DNA of 42,871 nucleotides from G963674505 sp964575975 (GCA_964575975.1 CAZNTU010000022.1:1-42871), one strand, 5' to 3'; numbered from the stretch's first letter, positions 1-8,096 are shown. Program-made: numbers and translations. The notes: generated by a model not told the origin, from the sequence alone.

Positions 1-810
1 ATCGCGTTGAAACCGGGGCTTGTCGAAAAATCGATGGTGAAGCTGGGGGAACCGATCGGTTTCGAGGACGAAATCATGAACGGCGAATACGGCGTCGAAG
101 GCTACTGGAAGCCATTGACATTCTTGCGGAAAGTCGGGATAGGCGTCTTCTTTCTCCACAAGTACGACCCGAAAAAAGTACCGGTACTGTTCGTTCATGG
201 CGCGGTCGGAACCCCGCTGGACTGGAAGGAAACCGTCGATTGGATAGACATGGACAGATATCAGCCCTGGTTTTACTACTATCCGTCGGGTCTTCCGTTG
301 GAAAAGTCGAGCACCGCCTTGAACAAGATGATCGACGAACTGCATCGCAGGCATGGATTCCGCGAAATGGTCGTGGTGGCGCAAAGCATGGGAGGATTGG
401 TCGCCCGTTCGTTCATTCTGAAAAGCCACTACGAGAGCAATCACGATTTCGTGAGCGCGTTTATATCGGTGTCCACCCCTTGGAACGGCCATGTCATGAC
501 AGCAAAAGGAGTCAAACAGGCGCCTGCGGCCGTGCCGAGTTGGTACGACATGGTCCCGGAAAGCGATTTCATCCAATCCGTTTTTCATAGAAAGCTGCCG
601 GAGAAAACGAAATATTATCTCTTTTTCAGCTTCAAAGGCGATTGCAGTCTGTTCTTGGGCAATAACGACGGCACCGTGGAGCTTTCCAGCCAGTTGGACT
701 ATCGCGCGCAAGCGGAAGCGGACAAAATATTCGCGTTGAACGAGGACCACGGTAGCATTGTATTCAGCAATCAATATTTCTCGTACATGCACGCTCTTTT
801 AGGCGAGTAG
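1..810 (+). CDS. Alpha/beta hydrolase, lipase/PGAP1-like (5' end cut by window)
   Basis: The frame is open from base 1, so the first visible candidate start (TTG at 7) need not be the real one. Seen: an oxyanion-type HG motif (LFVHGAVGTP, about residue 61), a nucleophile elbow AQSMGG with Ser about residue 127 counted from the TTG, a candidate acid in NNDGTVE and a C-terminal catalytic His in NEDHGSI. Together these form a full Ser-Asp-His triad of the alpha/beta hydrolase fold. The first elbow glycine is Ala, which some lipases and esterases tolerate. The long segment before the HG motif, and the absence of a cap domain, fit membrane-associated lipase/acyltransferase relatives, but the substrate cannot be told. 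It ends 185 nt before the next gene. Confidence 0.75.
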   Translation: MALKPGLVEKSMVKLGEPIGFEDEIMNGEYGVEGYWKPLTFLRKVGIGVFFLHKYDPKKVPVLFVHGAVGTPLDWKETVDWIDMDRYQPWFYYYPSGLPLEKSSTALNKMIDELHRRHGFREMVVVAQSMGGLVARSFILKSHYESNHDFVSAFISVSTPWNGHVMTAKGVKQAPAAVPSWYDMVPESDFIQSVFHRKLPEKTKYYLFFSFKGDCSLFLGNNDGTVELSSQLDYRAQAEADKIFALNEDHGSIVFSNQYFSYMHALLGE

Positions 811-916
811 GATCGGCACGGCCGAAGTCGCCACTGCAGAAGCGCCAATGTCGAAACGGCCGATGTTTGAGTCGTCTGCATTTTCCACGGCTTGCTTTTC
901 CCCCTGGAACATTGGG

Positions 917-945
917 TTGATCTTTCAGCGTATAGGTTGTAGATT
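917..945 (+). promoter_or_regulatory. Candidate sigma70 promoter of the coiled-coil nuclease gene
   Basis: A TTGATC -35 (917-922), a 17-nt spacer and a TAGATT -10 (940-945) lie about 50 nt upstream of the AUG at 996, with the Shine-Dalgarno in between. Both hexamers match consensus at 4 of 6 positions. Inferred from sequence only. Confidence 0.4.
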
Positions 946-995
946 GAGTGGTCGAGCATCCAGGGAAATCATCGGTTATAAAAAGGAGGTTGGCC

Positions 996-1700
996 ATGCC
1001 CGGGAATTTATCGGAACTAGTCGATCGGATCGATTTCAAAGTGGATTCGCTGGAATCCGTCCTCGGTACCTTTATTGTATCTACGAATACCGCCTTGCTG
1101 CGAATGGAGCGTGACACCCGCGAATTGAAGAGGGAAATGAACGAGTTCAAGAGGGAAATGAGCGAGTTCAAGGACGAGATGCGGGAATTCAAGGACGAGA
1201 TGAGCGAGTTCAAGGACGAATCGGAGCGTGACCGGAAAAGAATGAACAAGCGGTGGGGCGAATTGGCGAACAAGATGGGGACTATTGTGGAAGATATCGT
1301 GGCGCCGAATATTCCCCGAATTGCCAAAGAGTATTTCGGCGTCGAGGATATCGACTTTTTCGCGGTTCGCGTTCGAAAAAGGAATTCCAGGACCCCTTCG
1401 GTTCGAAGGGAGTTCGATGCCGTCGCCGTCTCGAAGACCCACTTCATTCTCAACGAAACCAAGGCAACGCCGCGCATAAACTACATAGACATGATGATCG
1501 AAACCCTGGCGGAAATCGACGACTGGTTTCCGGAATATCGGGGGAGGATTCTTATACCCATATTTTCCTCCCTTTCCATCCCCGAGGAGATCGCCAAATA
1601 CCTCACGCGAAACAGAATATTCGGTATGGAGATGGATGACGACACGATGCGTATCGTGAATTTCGAAGAGATGAATCGCGGACTGGAAACAACCGCATGA
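996..1700 (+). CDS. Coiled-coil PD-(D/E)XK nuclease-like protein
   Basis: This encodes 234 residues. The start at 996 is chosen because a strong AAGGAGG (983-989) sits 6 nt upstream; an in-frame start at 948 would put that Shine-Dalgarno inside the gene. Residues about 5-95 are a long charged coiled coil whose core (about 43-76) is a run of near-identical heptads of the form EFKxEMx. Residues about 96-220 form an alpha/beta domain with Asp141 in REFDAVAV and the pair Glu154-x-Lys156 (NETK), which matches the D...ExK core of PD-(D/E)XK nucleases. The layout resembles the DUF3782 type of proteins, often present in many copies per genome and of unproven function. No partner gene is adjacent. It is likely monocistronic. 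Nuclease fold: fairly sure; activity: unknown. Confidence 0.7.
   Translation: MPGNLSELVDRIDFKVDSLESVLGTFIVSTNTALLRMERDTRELKREMNEFKREMSEFKDEMREFKDEMSEFKDESERDRKRMNKRWGELANKMGTIVEDIVAPNIPRIAKEYFGVEDIDFFAVRVRKRNSRTPSVRREFDAVAVSKTHFILNETKATPRINYIDMMIETLAEIDDWFPEYRGRILIPIFSSLSIPEEIAKYLTRNRIFGMEMDDDTMRIVNFEEMNRGLETTA
1122..1223 (+). repeat. 21-bp imperfect tandem repeat inside the coiled coil
   Basis: About five units of 21 bp encode consecutive heptads (ELKREMN, EFKREMS, EFKDEMR, EFKDEMS, EFKDES). Units differ by few bases (gag/gaa, gagttc/gaattc, agg/gac), so the array looks recently expanded and able to change in whole heptads without a frameshift. Confidence 0.8.
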
Positions 1701-1816
1701 AAAAGGGTCGTTTCTGAGCGGATGATGAAGGGAAAGGAAACCTGAATCGGCGGCAAGGTTCGAAGTGTCGATGTTTGGGTTTTTGGCAACGTTTTATCGA
1801 CAAGGGCGGCGTAAAC

Positions 1817-1850
1817 GAAAAAGGCTCTCGTGAAAAATCCCGAGAGCCTT
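1817..1850 (-). terminator. Rho-independent terminator of tRNA-Val
   Basis: A perfect inverted repeat (AAGGCTCTCG at 1821-1830, CGAGAGCCTT at 1841-1850) has a 10-nt loop. On the minus strand it runs into TTTTT (complement of 1818-1822), about 20 nt after the tRNA 3' end. The plus-strand tail (tttgttta) is weaker but could also end transcripts of the gene at 996-1700. Confidence 0.85.
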
Positions 1851-1868
1851 TGTTTATCGTATTTTTCG

Positions 1869-1943
1869 TGGTGGGCGGTACAGGGTTTGAACCTGTGACT
1901 TCTACCGTGTGAAGGTAGCACTCTCCCGCTGAGTTAACCGCCC
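1869..1943 (-). tRNA. tRNA-Val (anticodon CAC)
   Basis: The minus strand folds into a full cloverleaf of 75 nt with CCA encoded. The acceptor stem is GGGCGGT/ACCGCCC, discriminator A, then CCA. The anticodon stem is CTACC/GGTAG around the loop TTCACAC, giving anticodon CAC (reads GUG). The T arm is ACAGG-TTTGAAC-CTGT. It has its own promoter (1966-1994) and terminator (1817-1850), so it is a single-tRNA unit. Confidence 0.95.
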
Positions 1944-1965
1944 GTCCGAGTGGTTCGAGGCCCCC

Positions 1966-1994
1966 TTTATAGAATCACTCGGGCTTCAAGTCAA
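1966..1994 (-). promoter_or_regulatory. Strong sigma70 promoter of tRNA-Val with GC-rich discriminator
   Basis: On the minus strand TTGACT (complement of 1989-1994), a 17-nt spacer and TATAAA (complement of 1966-1971) lie about 16 nt from the likely start site to the tRNA 5' end. The run just after the -10 is G/C-rich (GGGGGCC), the kind of discriminator linked to stringent control of stable RNA genes. The -35 overlaps the end of scpB. Confidence 0.8.
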
Positions 1995-2672
1995 GTGTTT
2001 TTTTATGGTTGTTCGTTTTCCCTGTTCTCTTTCCCTGTTCTCTTTCGTTTCCGCCATTTTCCTCTCGCCGTTTTCGTCGGACTCTCCGGAAATCCCGACT
2101 TCATCGTCGTCCGGCCCCGGAGGGCCGGAGCCTTCGGTTTCTTCGGGATGGGCTTCCAAGGCGTCGATTTCGTTCGGCGTGGGAAGGTCTCTCAGGTTTT
2201 TGAGGTCGAAGAGTTCCAGGAAATAATTCGTGGTGGCGTAGATAAGGGGTCTTCCCGGAATTTCCTTTCTTCCAAGAATCCGGATGAGTTTTCGATCCAA
2301 CAGGGTGCGGATGATGCCGCCGCAATCGACTCCGCGGATGTGTTCCACGTCGCTTCTGATGATCGGCTGCTTGTAGGCGATGATAGCCAAGGTTTCCAGG
2401 GTGGCCTTGCTCAGGCGCACCGGGTTGGGCTGGACCAGGTTCTTGATCCATTCATGGTATTCGGGGCGGGTCCTGAACTGGAACCCGCCGGCGACTTCCT
2501 TTAAAACGAAGCCTCCCTTTCTTGTTTCGTACTCCTGCGCCAAAGCCTGCACTGCCTCGCGGATTTCTGCGGTCTCGACGTTGGGGATCGCTTTGCGCAT
2601 CCGCTCGATGCTCAAGGGCGACTCCGAGACGAATACAAGGCTTTCCACGATGTTCTTGAGGTCTTCCATCAT
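1986..2672 (-). CDS. scpB: Segregation and condensation protein B (ScpB)
   Basis: This encodes 228 residues. ScpB forms the winged-helix kleisin-associated subunit of the SMC-ScpA-ScpB condensin that compacts and segregates the chromosome in the cytoplasm. Seen: the typical N-terminus (IVESLVFVSESPLSIERM) and the conserved block with ATLETLAIIAYKQPIIRSDV followed by VDCGGIIRTLLDRKLI and GRPLIYATT, all ScpB hallmarks. The last 50 or so residues are a charged, likely disordered tail rich in E, K and D. The start is taken at 2672, where ATGA overlaps the scpA stop by 4 nt, a translational-coupling arrangement; a second ATG follows at once. The gene's end overlaps the tRNA-Val promoter. Confidence 0.93.
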   Translation of the reverse strand: MMEDLKNIVESLVFVSESPLSIERMRKAIPNVETAEIREAVQALAQEYETRKGGFVLKEVAGGFQFRTRPEYHEWIKNLVQPNPVRLSKATLETLAIIAYKQPIIRSDVEHIRGVDCGGIIRTLLDRKLIRILGRKEIPGRPLIYATTNYFLELFDLKNLRDLPTPNEIDALEAHPEETEGSGPPGPDDDEVGISGESDENGERKMAETKENREREQGKRTTIKKHLT

Positions 2673-3382
2673 ACGTAGAAAAGCCTGATGATTCCGTTCT
2701 GGGTGTTTTGCACGACGCGGACCAGGTTCAGCTTGACCATTTCGAGGGTCGCGAGAAAGGTGATGACGATCAGGTAACGTTCGGGTTTTTCCGGGAAAAG
2801 CTCCAGGAACGTGACGGAGCCCCGTTCCTCCAGAATCTCCACCAATTCCGCCATGCGGTCCTTCAATGTGAAGCGGTCGTCGTTGAAATCGACCCGGTGT
2901 TCGGCCTCGACGTTTTCCAGGATCGACTTGAAGGCTTCCACAAGTTCGAAAAGTCCGACGCGGACGAAGGTCTCCTCCGCGTCGGACGGTATGTCTATCT
3001 TGCCGGGTTTGCGGGCGAAGGTGTATTCGCCCAGCAACTGTCTTTGCGCCAATTCCTCGGCCGCCTGCTTCATTTTCAAGTATTCCAGCAGCGGCCGGGC
3101 AATCTCCATCCGGGGATCCTCCTCGTCCTCTTCGTCGCCGTGGCTGGGAAGAAGCATCTTGGATTTGATGTAGGCCAAGGTGGCGGCCATGAACAGGAAC
3201 TCGCCCGCCAGATCGATGTTCATGGCCTTCATCCATTCCAGATATTCGAGGTACTGATCGGTAATGAGCGCGATCGGAATGTCGTAGATATCCACCTCGT
3301 TTTTCCTGATCAGGTGAATCAAAAGATCCATGGGACCCTCGAAAATGTTTTCCACCTTCACTTTGTAGATATCTTCGTCCAT
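2669..3382 (-). CDS. scpA: Segregation and condensation protein A (ScpA kleisin)
   Basis: This encodes 237 residues. ScpA is the kleisin that bridges the SMC head domains and binds ScpB. Seen: the N-terminal FEGPMDLLIHLIRKNEVDIYD block that defines the family, the IDLAGEFLFMAATLAYIKSKMLLP segment, an acidic linker (DEEDEEDP), and a C-terminal winged-helix part (VTFLELFPEKPERYLIVITFLATLEM). The start at 3382 is chosen over longer frames because it begins right before the conserved N-terminus; the frame further upstream runs antiparallel through trpS codons. It lies 13 nt after trpS and overlaps scpB by 4 nt, so trpS-scpA-scpB is one operon, an arrangement also known in other Desulfobacterota. 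Confidence 0.94.
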   Translation of the reverse strand: MDEDIYKVKVENIFEGPMDLLIHLIRKNEVDIYDIPIALITDQYLEYLEWMKAMNIDLAGEFLFMAATLAYIKSKMLLPSHGDEEDEEDPRMEIARPLLEYLKMKQAAEELAQRQLLGEYTFARKPGKIDIPSDAEETFVRVGLFELVEAFKSILENVEAEHRVDFNDDRFTLKDRMAELVEILEERGSVTFLELFPEKPERYLIVITFLATLEMVKLNLVRVVQNTQNGIIRLFYV

Positions 3383-3395
3383 GAGGTTCCCTTGG

Positions 3396-4382
3396 TCAGA
3401 TTTTGAGGGCGGACCGGACTTCCTGCATGGTCTTTGTTGCCACGGCGCGTGCCTTTTCGCCCCCGGTCCCGATGATTTCCTCCACCAGGTCGGGCTTTTC
3501 CATATAGTAGGCGCGCTTTTCCCGGATAGGCGCAAGGGCATCCACCAGGCTTTCGGCCATGATCTTCTTGCATTCCACGCAACCGATTTCGGCGACGCGG
3601 CACTGCTTGTCGATCCTGGCGACGATTTTCTCGTCCGTGTAGATTTTGTGGAACTCGAAAACGTTGCAGACTTCCGGATTTCCCGGGTCGGCCTTTCTGG
3701 CTCTCTGGGGGTCGGTTATCATCGTGGAGACCGTCTTGCGGATCTGGTCCGGGCTGTCGGCCAGATAGATGGCGTTGTTGTAGCTCTTGCTCATCTTGCG
3801 GCGGTCCGTGCCCAGGATTTTGGGAGTCTGGGTCAGGATGGAATCGGGTTCGGGGAAGATTTCGCCGTATAGATAATTGAACCTGCGAGCGATTTCGCGG
3901 GTTATTTCCACGTGGGGCACTTGGTCGATTCCGACCGGGACTCCGTTGGCCTTGTACATGATGATGTCGGCGGCCTGGAGCACGGGGTAGCCCAGAAAGC
4001 CGAAGGTCGACAGGTCCTTGTTGGACAGCTGCACGATCTGGTCCTTGTAGGTCGGATTACGTTCCAGCCACGGCACGGGCGTGATCATGGAGAGAAGGAG
4101 GAACAGCTCCGCGTGTTCCTTGATGTCCGATTGCACGAACAGAGTGCTTTTTTCGGGGTCGAGTCCGACGCTCAGCCAGTCGATCATCATTTCCCGGACG
4201 AAGCCGGTAATCTTGCCTGTATTTTCATAGTCGCTGGTCAAGGCGTGCCAGTCGGCTATAAAGAAAAAACATTCGTATTCGTCCTGCATTTTCACCCAGT
4301 TTAAAAGTGCCCCGTGAAGGTTTCCAAGATGAAGCGGGCCCGTGGGGCGCATTCCGCTCAAGATTCTCTTTTTGTCAGCCAT
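3396..4382 (-). CDS. trpS: Tryptophanyl-tRNA synthetase
   Basis: This encodes 328 residues, the usual bacterial TrpRS size. It is a cytoplasmic class Ic enzyme that charges tRNA-Trp using ATP. Seen: the HIGH-like motif as PLHLGNLHG (about residues 16-24), the KMSKS loop (KMSKSYNNAIYL, about 196), and the tryptophan-pocket region around GYPVLQAADIIMYKANGVPVG and DQVPHVEITREIARRFN. A clear AGGAG lies 7 nt before the ATG. It is the first gene of the trpS-scpA-scpB operon. A short perfect inverted repeat (cgattg-N6-caatcg, 4411-4428) lies in its leader and might be a hairpin or operator. Confidence 0.97.
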   Translation of the reverse strand: MADKKRILSGMRPTGPLHLGNLHGALLNWVKMQDEYECFFFIADWHALTSDYENTGKITGFVREMMIDWLSVGLDPEKSTLFVQSDIKEHAELFLLLSMITPVPWLERNPTYKDQIVQLSNKDLSTFGFLGYPVLQAADIIMYKANGVPVGIDQVPHVEITREIARRFNYLYGEIFPEPDSILTQTPKILGTDRRKMSKSYNNAIYLADSPDQIRKTVSTMITDPQRARKADPGNPEVCNVFEFHKIYTDEKIVARIDKQCRVAEIGCVECKKIMAESLVDALAPIREKRAYYMEKPDLVEEIIGTGGEKARAVATKTMQEVRSALKI

Positions 4383-4435
4383 TCGAAATCTCCTGTCCGT
4401 ATGGTTCCTCCGATTGTGCGATCAATCGTTTAATG

Positions 4436-4464
4436 TGAATATATGGTTAATTTGCCTCTTTCAA
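4436..4464 (-). promoter_or_regulatory. Candidate promoter of trpS-scpA-scpB
   Basis: On the minus strand TTGAAA (complement of 4459-4464), a 17-nt spacer and TATTCA (complement of 4436-4441) lie about 55 nt before the trpS start. Moderate matches; inference only. Confidence 0.4.
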
Positions 4465-4772
4465 ATCCTCCGAAAAGTTTGCCGCGAATCCAGTTCGAAT
4501 TTCGAGAACGCCGGAACCGACAAAAGTTTCGTTTTTATCAGATCGTTTACTGGTATTGAAGTCTTATATGCGAAATTTGGCAAAATAATCGAACCAACGC
4601 AACTCGTTATTGCGAATCGCCTCGATACCCGAACTCCTTTTTGTTGGGCCGCAAGCGAAATTTACTCTGCTAAGGATTTTTAACTTCCAAAAAATGGAAC
4701 TGATGAATGTTCATTGCCCTCTATCTTGACATCGTAAACATAAGCCGCAATCAATTGAAATATTTCGACTTT

Positions 4773-4831
4773 GTGCGGTCGGGTCGCAATTCCCCCCTCA
4801 AGGGGGGAATTGCACCGCCCTCCAACCGCAC
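4773..4831. repeat. Nested inverted repeat in the trpS / cyclotransferase intergenic region
   Basis: The 552-nt stretch 4383-4934 holds no convincing gene. Its main structure is a 13-nt perfect inverted repeat (4786-4798 and 4801-4813, arms gcaattcccccct/aggggggaattgc, 2-nt loop). A second pair of arms encloses it (gtgcggt 4773-4779, accgcac 4825-4831), with ggg/ccc pairing between. No U-run follows on either strand, so it is not a standard terminator. It lies downstream of the minus-strand gene at 4935-5291, so it may end that transcript in a factor-dependent way, or be a dispersed REP-like element. Confidence 0.7.
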
Positions 4832-4934
4832 GGGTCGATAAATTCGGCATGTTACCCGTTAAGTTTACAATGTCAAGCTATGCATTCGGTCGCTTTTCGC
4901 GCGTTCGACCGACTTCATTGGCATCCATATGTTT

Positions 4935-5291
4935 TCATTTTCGGCCGTAATCCTCGTTTTCGCATATGCTGCCTCCCACGTACATATACGCATTCACCGA
5001 AGAACCATCCGCCAACGCTACTTTCACCACCTTTCGGACATAGAGTTCGTTATCGTCGTAGTATCCTTCGAGCACGTCGACCATCGGCAGGATTTCATGC
5101 GCGTCGCGCAATCTAAAAAGTTCGCCTTCCAGGAGATCTTGCGGGCTGGGCACTGCGTAGGGCAGGGTGCCGTTGTATTCTTTGCGGTAGCCTTCGACCG
5201 TTCCTTTCACGATGGATTCGCAATAGGGGGCCACCAAATCGTGGTTGCCGCAGCCCTTTTTCAAAGTGCCGTACACGAACAGTTTGTTCAT
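4935..5291 (-). CDS. Gamma-glutamylcyclotransferase-like (AIG2/GGCT family) protein
   Basis: This encodes 118 residues. The family folds into a small barrel that cyclises gamma-glutamyl amines or peptides to 5-oxoproline, though most bacterial members are untested. Seen: the N-terminal signature LFVYGTLKKG (substrate-binding loop), a glycine-rich EGYRKEYNGTLPYAV strand, EGELFRL, and the acidic position in VDVLEGYYDD, which aligns with the catalytic Glu of YtfP/GGACT-type members. The C-terminal motif NAYMYVGG matches the usual YxY/YV strand. It starts 7 nt after the tRNA nucleotidyltransferase gene and is probably cotranscribed with it. No functional link to tRNA is implied by the family. Confidence 0.82.
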   Translation of the reverse strand: MNKLFVYGTLKKGCGNHDLVAPYCESIVKGTVEGYRKEYNGTLPYAVPSPQDLLEGELFRLRDAHEILPMVDVLEGYYDDNELYVRKVVKVALADGSSVNAYMYVGGSICENEDYGRK

Positions 5292-5298
5292 AATCGCC

Positions 5299-8007
5299 TC
5301 AGTTTTCCGATTTTCGGCTTTCCGTTCCCCTGTTCCGGTCTCGAACCAGTCTTTCCACGAGCCGGATTTCGTCGTTTTTGTCCTTGATCGAACCGTCGAG
5401 GGCGGCGTCGCGAATCTCGTCTAGAATTTCGCGGAATGCAGGTCCGGGGGGCAAGCCCATTTTTATCAGGTCGTCGCCCTTGATGGAAGTTTTAATGTAG
5501 CGCAATTTGGTGAAATAATGAGAGACGGCCTTCTTGACCTTTTCTCTGCTTGTCGAGGCCATCATGTAGAGGACGAGTTCGGTTTTGAACCCCTGGAGCT
5601 TTTCGTAAAGGACGCTGTTTTTCGCTGGCGCGAATCTTTCCAGCCAGTGGAGGCATTGGTCGGCCTCGAATCGTTCTCCGCAGAAGATTTTGGTGTGTTT
5701 GGGGGCAAGTTCCAGGCGCGAGCAGACCTCGGCCGCCATGGGCTCGTCGGCGTGCCTGGTCAGGATCAGGAAATAGACGACCCATTTCATGTAGGTTTCC
5801 TCGAGAAAAAGCAAATCGAACCACGCGATCACATTTTTGGCGGAATCGAGCAGGTTGATCAGCTCCTTGTCGAGCACCAGCGACGGATGGATCACTTTCA
5901 GAAGGTTGTAGTCGTTCATGCGAACGATCGCCGGGGTGGGGGATTCCTCCTCCAGGATCAGCTTGATTTCGTTGAAGACCCTGCGGCCGCTCAGCCGTTT
6001 GAAAAATTCCATTTTCACGGCATTCTTGATCAAACCCTCGGTGAGTTTTCCGATGGAGAAATCGAAACGCTGTTCGAACCGTATGGCTCTGAAGACCCTT
6101 GTCGGGTCCTCCACGAAACTGAGGTTGTGCAACACCCGAATGGTTTTTTCCTTGATGTCCTTCAGGCCGGTGAAAAAATCGATGAGGATTCCGAACTTGT
6201 CGGGGTTCAGTTGGATAGCCAGCGTGTTGACGGTAAAGTCGCGCCGGAACAGGTCGAGTTTCAGGGAACTCATTTCCACGGTGGGAAGGTCTGCCGGGAA
6301 CCGATAGTATTCCATCCGGGCGGAGGCCACGTCCACTTTGAAGCCGTCCGAAAAGATTATGACGGCGGTCCCGAACTTGCGGTGGGAATGGACGCGAGCG
6401 TCGAACCTCCTGGCGTATTTTTTCGCGAACGCGATGGCTTCGCCCTCGATCACGATATCGACGTCCTCGTTGTTCCGGTAAAGAAACAAGTCCCTCACGA
6501 AACCGCCGATGACGTAGGCGTTAAGATGCATTTCGTCCGCGGTTTCGCCTACGGTCCTCAAGATGTGCATGATGCGGGCCGAATGGCGTTCCTTGAGGAA
6601 TTTCTTGACGTTCCTCGTGCGGGCGCGGATGTTTTCCTTGAGCGGGTCGGGGCTGTTGTCGGAAATCAGTTCGGATTTTCTGACCAAGTGGTTGAGCAGA
6701 TCGGTCCTTGTGATTACGCCTAAAATCGTTTGGTTTTCGATGACCGGGAGGACGCGTTGCTTGTTTCCGATTATCTTGTCCTGGATTTCGGAGATGTCGG
6801 CGTCGGGGGCGACTGATTCGAATTCCGACGTCATGTATTCGCTCACGGGCAGGTCGTCGAGTTTGTGGAACAGCGCCTTTTCGATGACTTGGCGCGTGAT
6901 GTACCCTTTCAACTCGTCCTTGTCCCCGTTCTTTGCGGAAACCACCAGCGCGTTGATGTTGTATCGGGTGAGAAGCTCGTTGGCCTTGCCGCACGTCACC
7001 TGGGGGCCGACCGTAATGGCTGGGGAACTCATCAGGTCCGAAGCCAGACGGCGGGATCGTATGCTTTTATATAAAAGGTCGACCAATTCGTGCTGGGCCT
7101 GGACAAGCGTTTTCCCGCGAATAGTCCCTGCGGCGGCGTAGGAATGCCCTCCTCCCCCGAACTCGCCGACTATGGCGGCGACGTTTACCTCCGGAACGCG
7201 ACTGCGGGCGGTCACGTAAATCTTGTTTCCCATGCCCGCCAGGGCGAATATGACGTTCAGGTTTTCCATGCGGACCATTTTATGCACCAGAAAGGCGAAA
7301 TCTGGCACGTAGTTGTCCGTGTTGACCGTCGTAACCACGATATCGACGCCGTTGATATTGTAGTGGACCGCCCCTTGGATCATGTCGTTCAAAAGGCCGA
7401 CTTGTTCCGGAGTGATCTCCCTTGCGATAAGATCGGAGACCGTGTTCAGATTGGCGCCTTTGGACAACAGCGCGGCGGCGGCCTCGAAATCCCTGACTGT
7501 GGTGGAGGGAAACGTGAACGAACCAGTATCCTCGTAAATGCCCAACATCATGATCGTGGCTTCGTCCGGGGCGATTTCCACGTTTTTCTCCAGCATCAGC
7601 TCGGTAAGAATGGTGACCGTGGCGCCGGTCGACGAGATCGTCTCGAATCTCCCCTTGATGTCTTCTCCCATGGCGGGATGATGGTCGTAGACGTGGATTT
7701 CCACGTCGGGATTGTCGGCCAGGGAAGCGAGGCTTCCGATTCTGCCGGGTTGCCGGGTATCCACGAGCACCAGCTTTCGAACATCGGAAAAGTCGATGTC
7801 GTTAATGTCCGCCATATTGAACAGGTAGGCCATGGAACTGATGAAAAAGTTCCGGAGGGTTTGTTCCTGGGAACCCGGAAATACGACGACGGCTCCGGGA
7901 TAGAGCTTTTGGGCCGCCAAAAGCGACGCCACCGCGTCGAAGTCGGCGTTCGCGTGAGTGGTTATGACCGTGAGGTCTTTTTTTTCTTGCGAATCGGATG
8001 TGGTCAA
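5299..8007 (-). CDS. tRNA nucleotidyltransferase fused to DHH/DHHA1 and CBS domains
   Basis: This encodes 902 residues. Domains in order: DHH phosphoesterase (about 15-150; NADFDAVAS, VDTR, DHHP at 108-111), DHHA1 (about 200-310; GGGGHSYAAAG near 284-294), two CBS domains (about 320-445), then a class II poly(A)-polymerase/CCA-type head (GGFVRD 501-506, DVD 515-517) with its RNA-binding C-terminal part. The nucleotidyltransferase should add bases to tRNA 3' ends. In some bacteria, including Geobacter, CC- and A-adding activities are split between two such enzymes, so this may be the A-adding one; the sequence alone does not settle it. The DHH part suggests a linked nuclease or nucleotide phosphoesterase activity and the CBS pair an adenylate sensor. 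The start is TTG, supported by AGGA 6 nt upstream. The tRNA-Val nearby already encodes CCA, so this enzyme would repair it. Confidence 0.92.
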   Translation of the reverse strand: MTTSDSQEKKDLTVITTHANADFDAVASLLAAQKLYPGAVVVFPGSQEQTLRNFFISSMAYLFNMADINDIDFSDVRKLVLVDTRQPGRIGSLASLADNPDVEIHVYDHHPAMGEDIKGRFETISSTGATVTILTELMLEKNVEIAPDEATIMMLGIYEDTGSFTFPSTTVRDFEAAAALLSKGANLNTVSDLIAREITPEQVGLLNDMIQGAVHYNINGVDIVVTTVNTDNYVPDFAFLVHKMVRMENLNVIFALAGMGNKIYVTARSRVPEVNVAAIVGEFGGGGHSYAAAGTIRGKTLVQAQHELVDLLYKSIRSRRLASDLMSSPAITVGPQVTCGKANELLTRYNINALVVSAKNGDKDELKGYITRQVIEKALFHKLDDLPVSEYMTSEFESVAPDADISEIQDKIIGNKQRVLPVIENQTILGVITRTDLLNHLVRKSELISDNSPDPLKENIRARTRNVKKFLKERHSARIMHILRTVGETADEMHLNAYVIGGFVRDLFLYRNNEDVDIVIEGEAIAFAKKYARRFDARVHSHRKFGTAVIIFSDGFKVDVASARMEYYRFPADLPTVEMSSLKLDLFRRDFTVNTLAIQLNPDKFGILIDFFTGLKDIKEKTIRVLHNLSFVEDPTRVFRAIRFEQRFDFSIGKLTEGLIKNAVKMEFFKRLSGRRVFNEIKLILEEESPTPAIVRMNDYNLLKVIHPSLVLDKELINLLDSAKNVIAWFDLLFLEETYMKWVVYFLILTRHADEPMAAEVCSRLELAPKHTKIFCGERFEADQCLHWLERFAPAKNSVLYEKLQGFKTELVLYMMASTSREKVKKAVSHYFTKLRYIKTSIKGDDLIKMGLPPGPAFREILDEIRDAALDGSIKDKNDEIRLVERLVRDRNRGTESRKSEN

Positions 8008-8067
8008 TTTTTTTCCTGAAATTTTTTCGGAATTTGAACCGGGTTACGGAAATTTGAAAACGGAATA

Positions 8068-8096
8068 AAAATATAAGCATCGGAAAGAATTGACAA
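8068..8096 (-). promoter_or_regulatory. Candidate promoter of the tRNA nucleotidyltransferase operon
   Basis: On the minus strand TTGTCA (complement of 8091-8096) is followed by TATTTT at a 17-nt spacing (8068-8073) or TATATT at 15. It lies about 60 nt before the TTG start. The rest of the 381-nt divergent region to pilC holds the palindrome at 8316-8335 and no gene. Confidence 0.4.

Noticed and set aside
4342..4683. Plus-strand frame of 113 residues in the trpS upstream region
   Set aside because: It starts inside trpS on the opposite strand, has no ribosome site and no recognisable family; base composition is that of an A/T-rich spacer.
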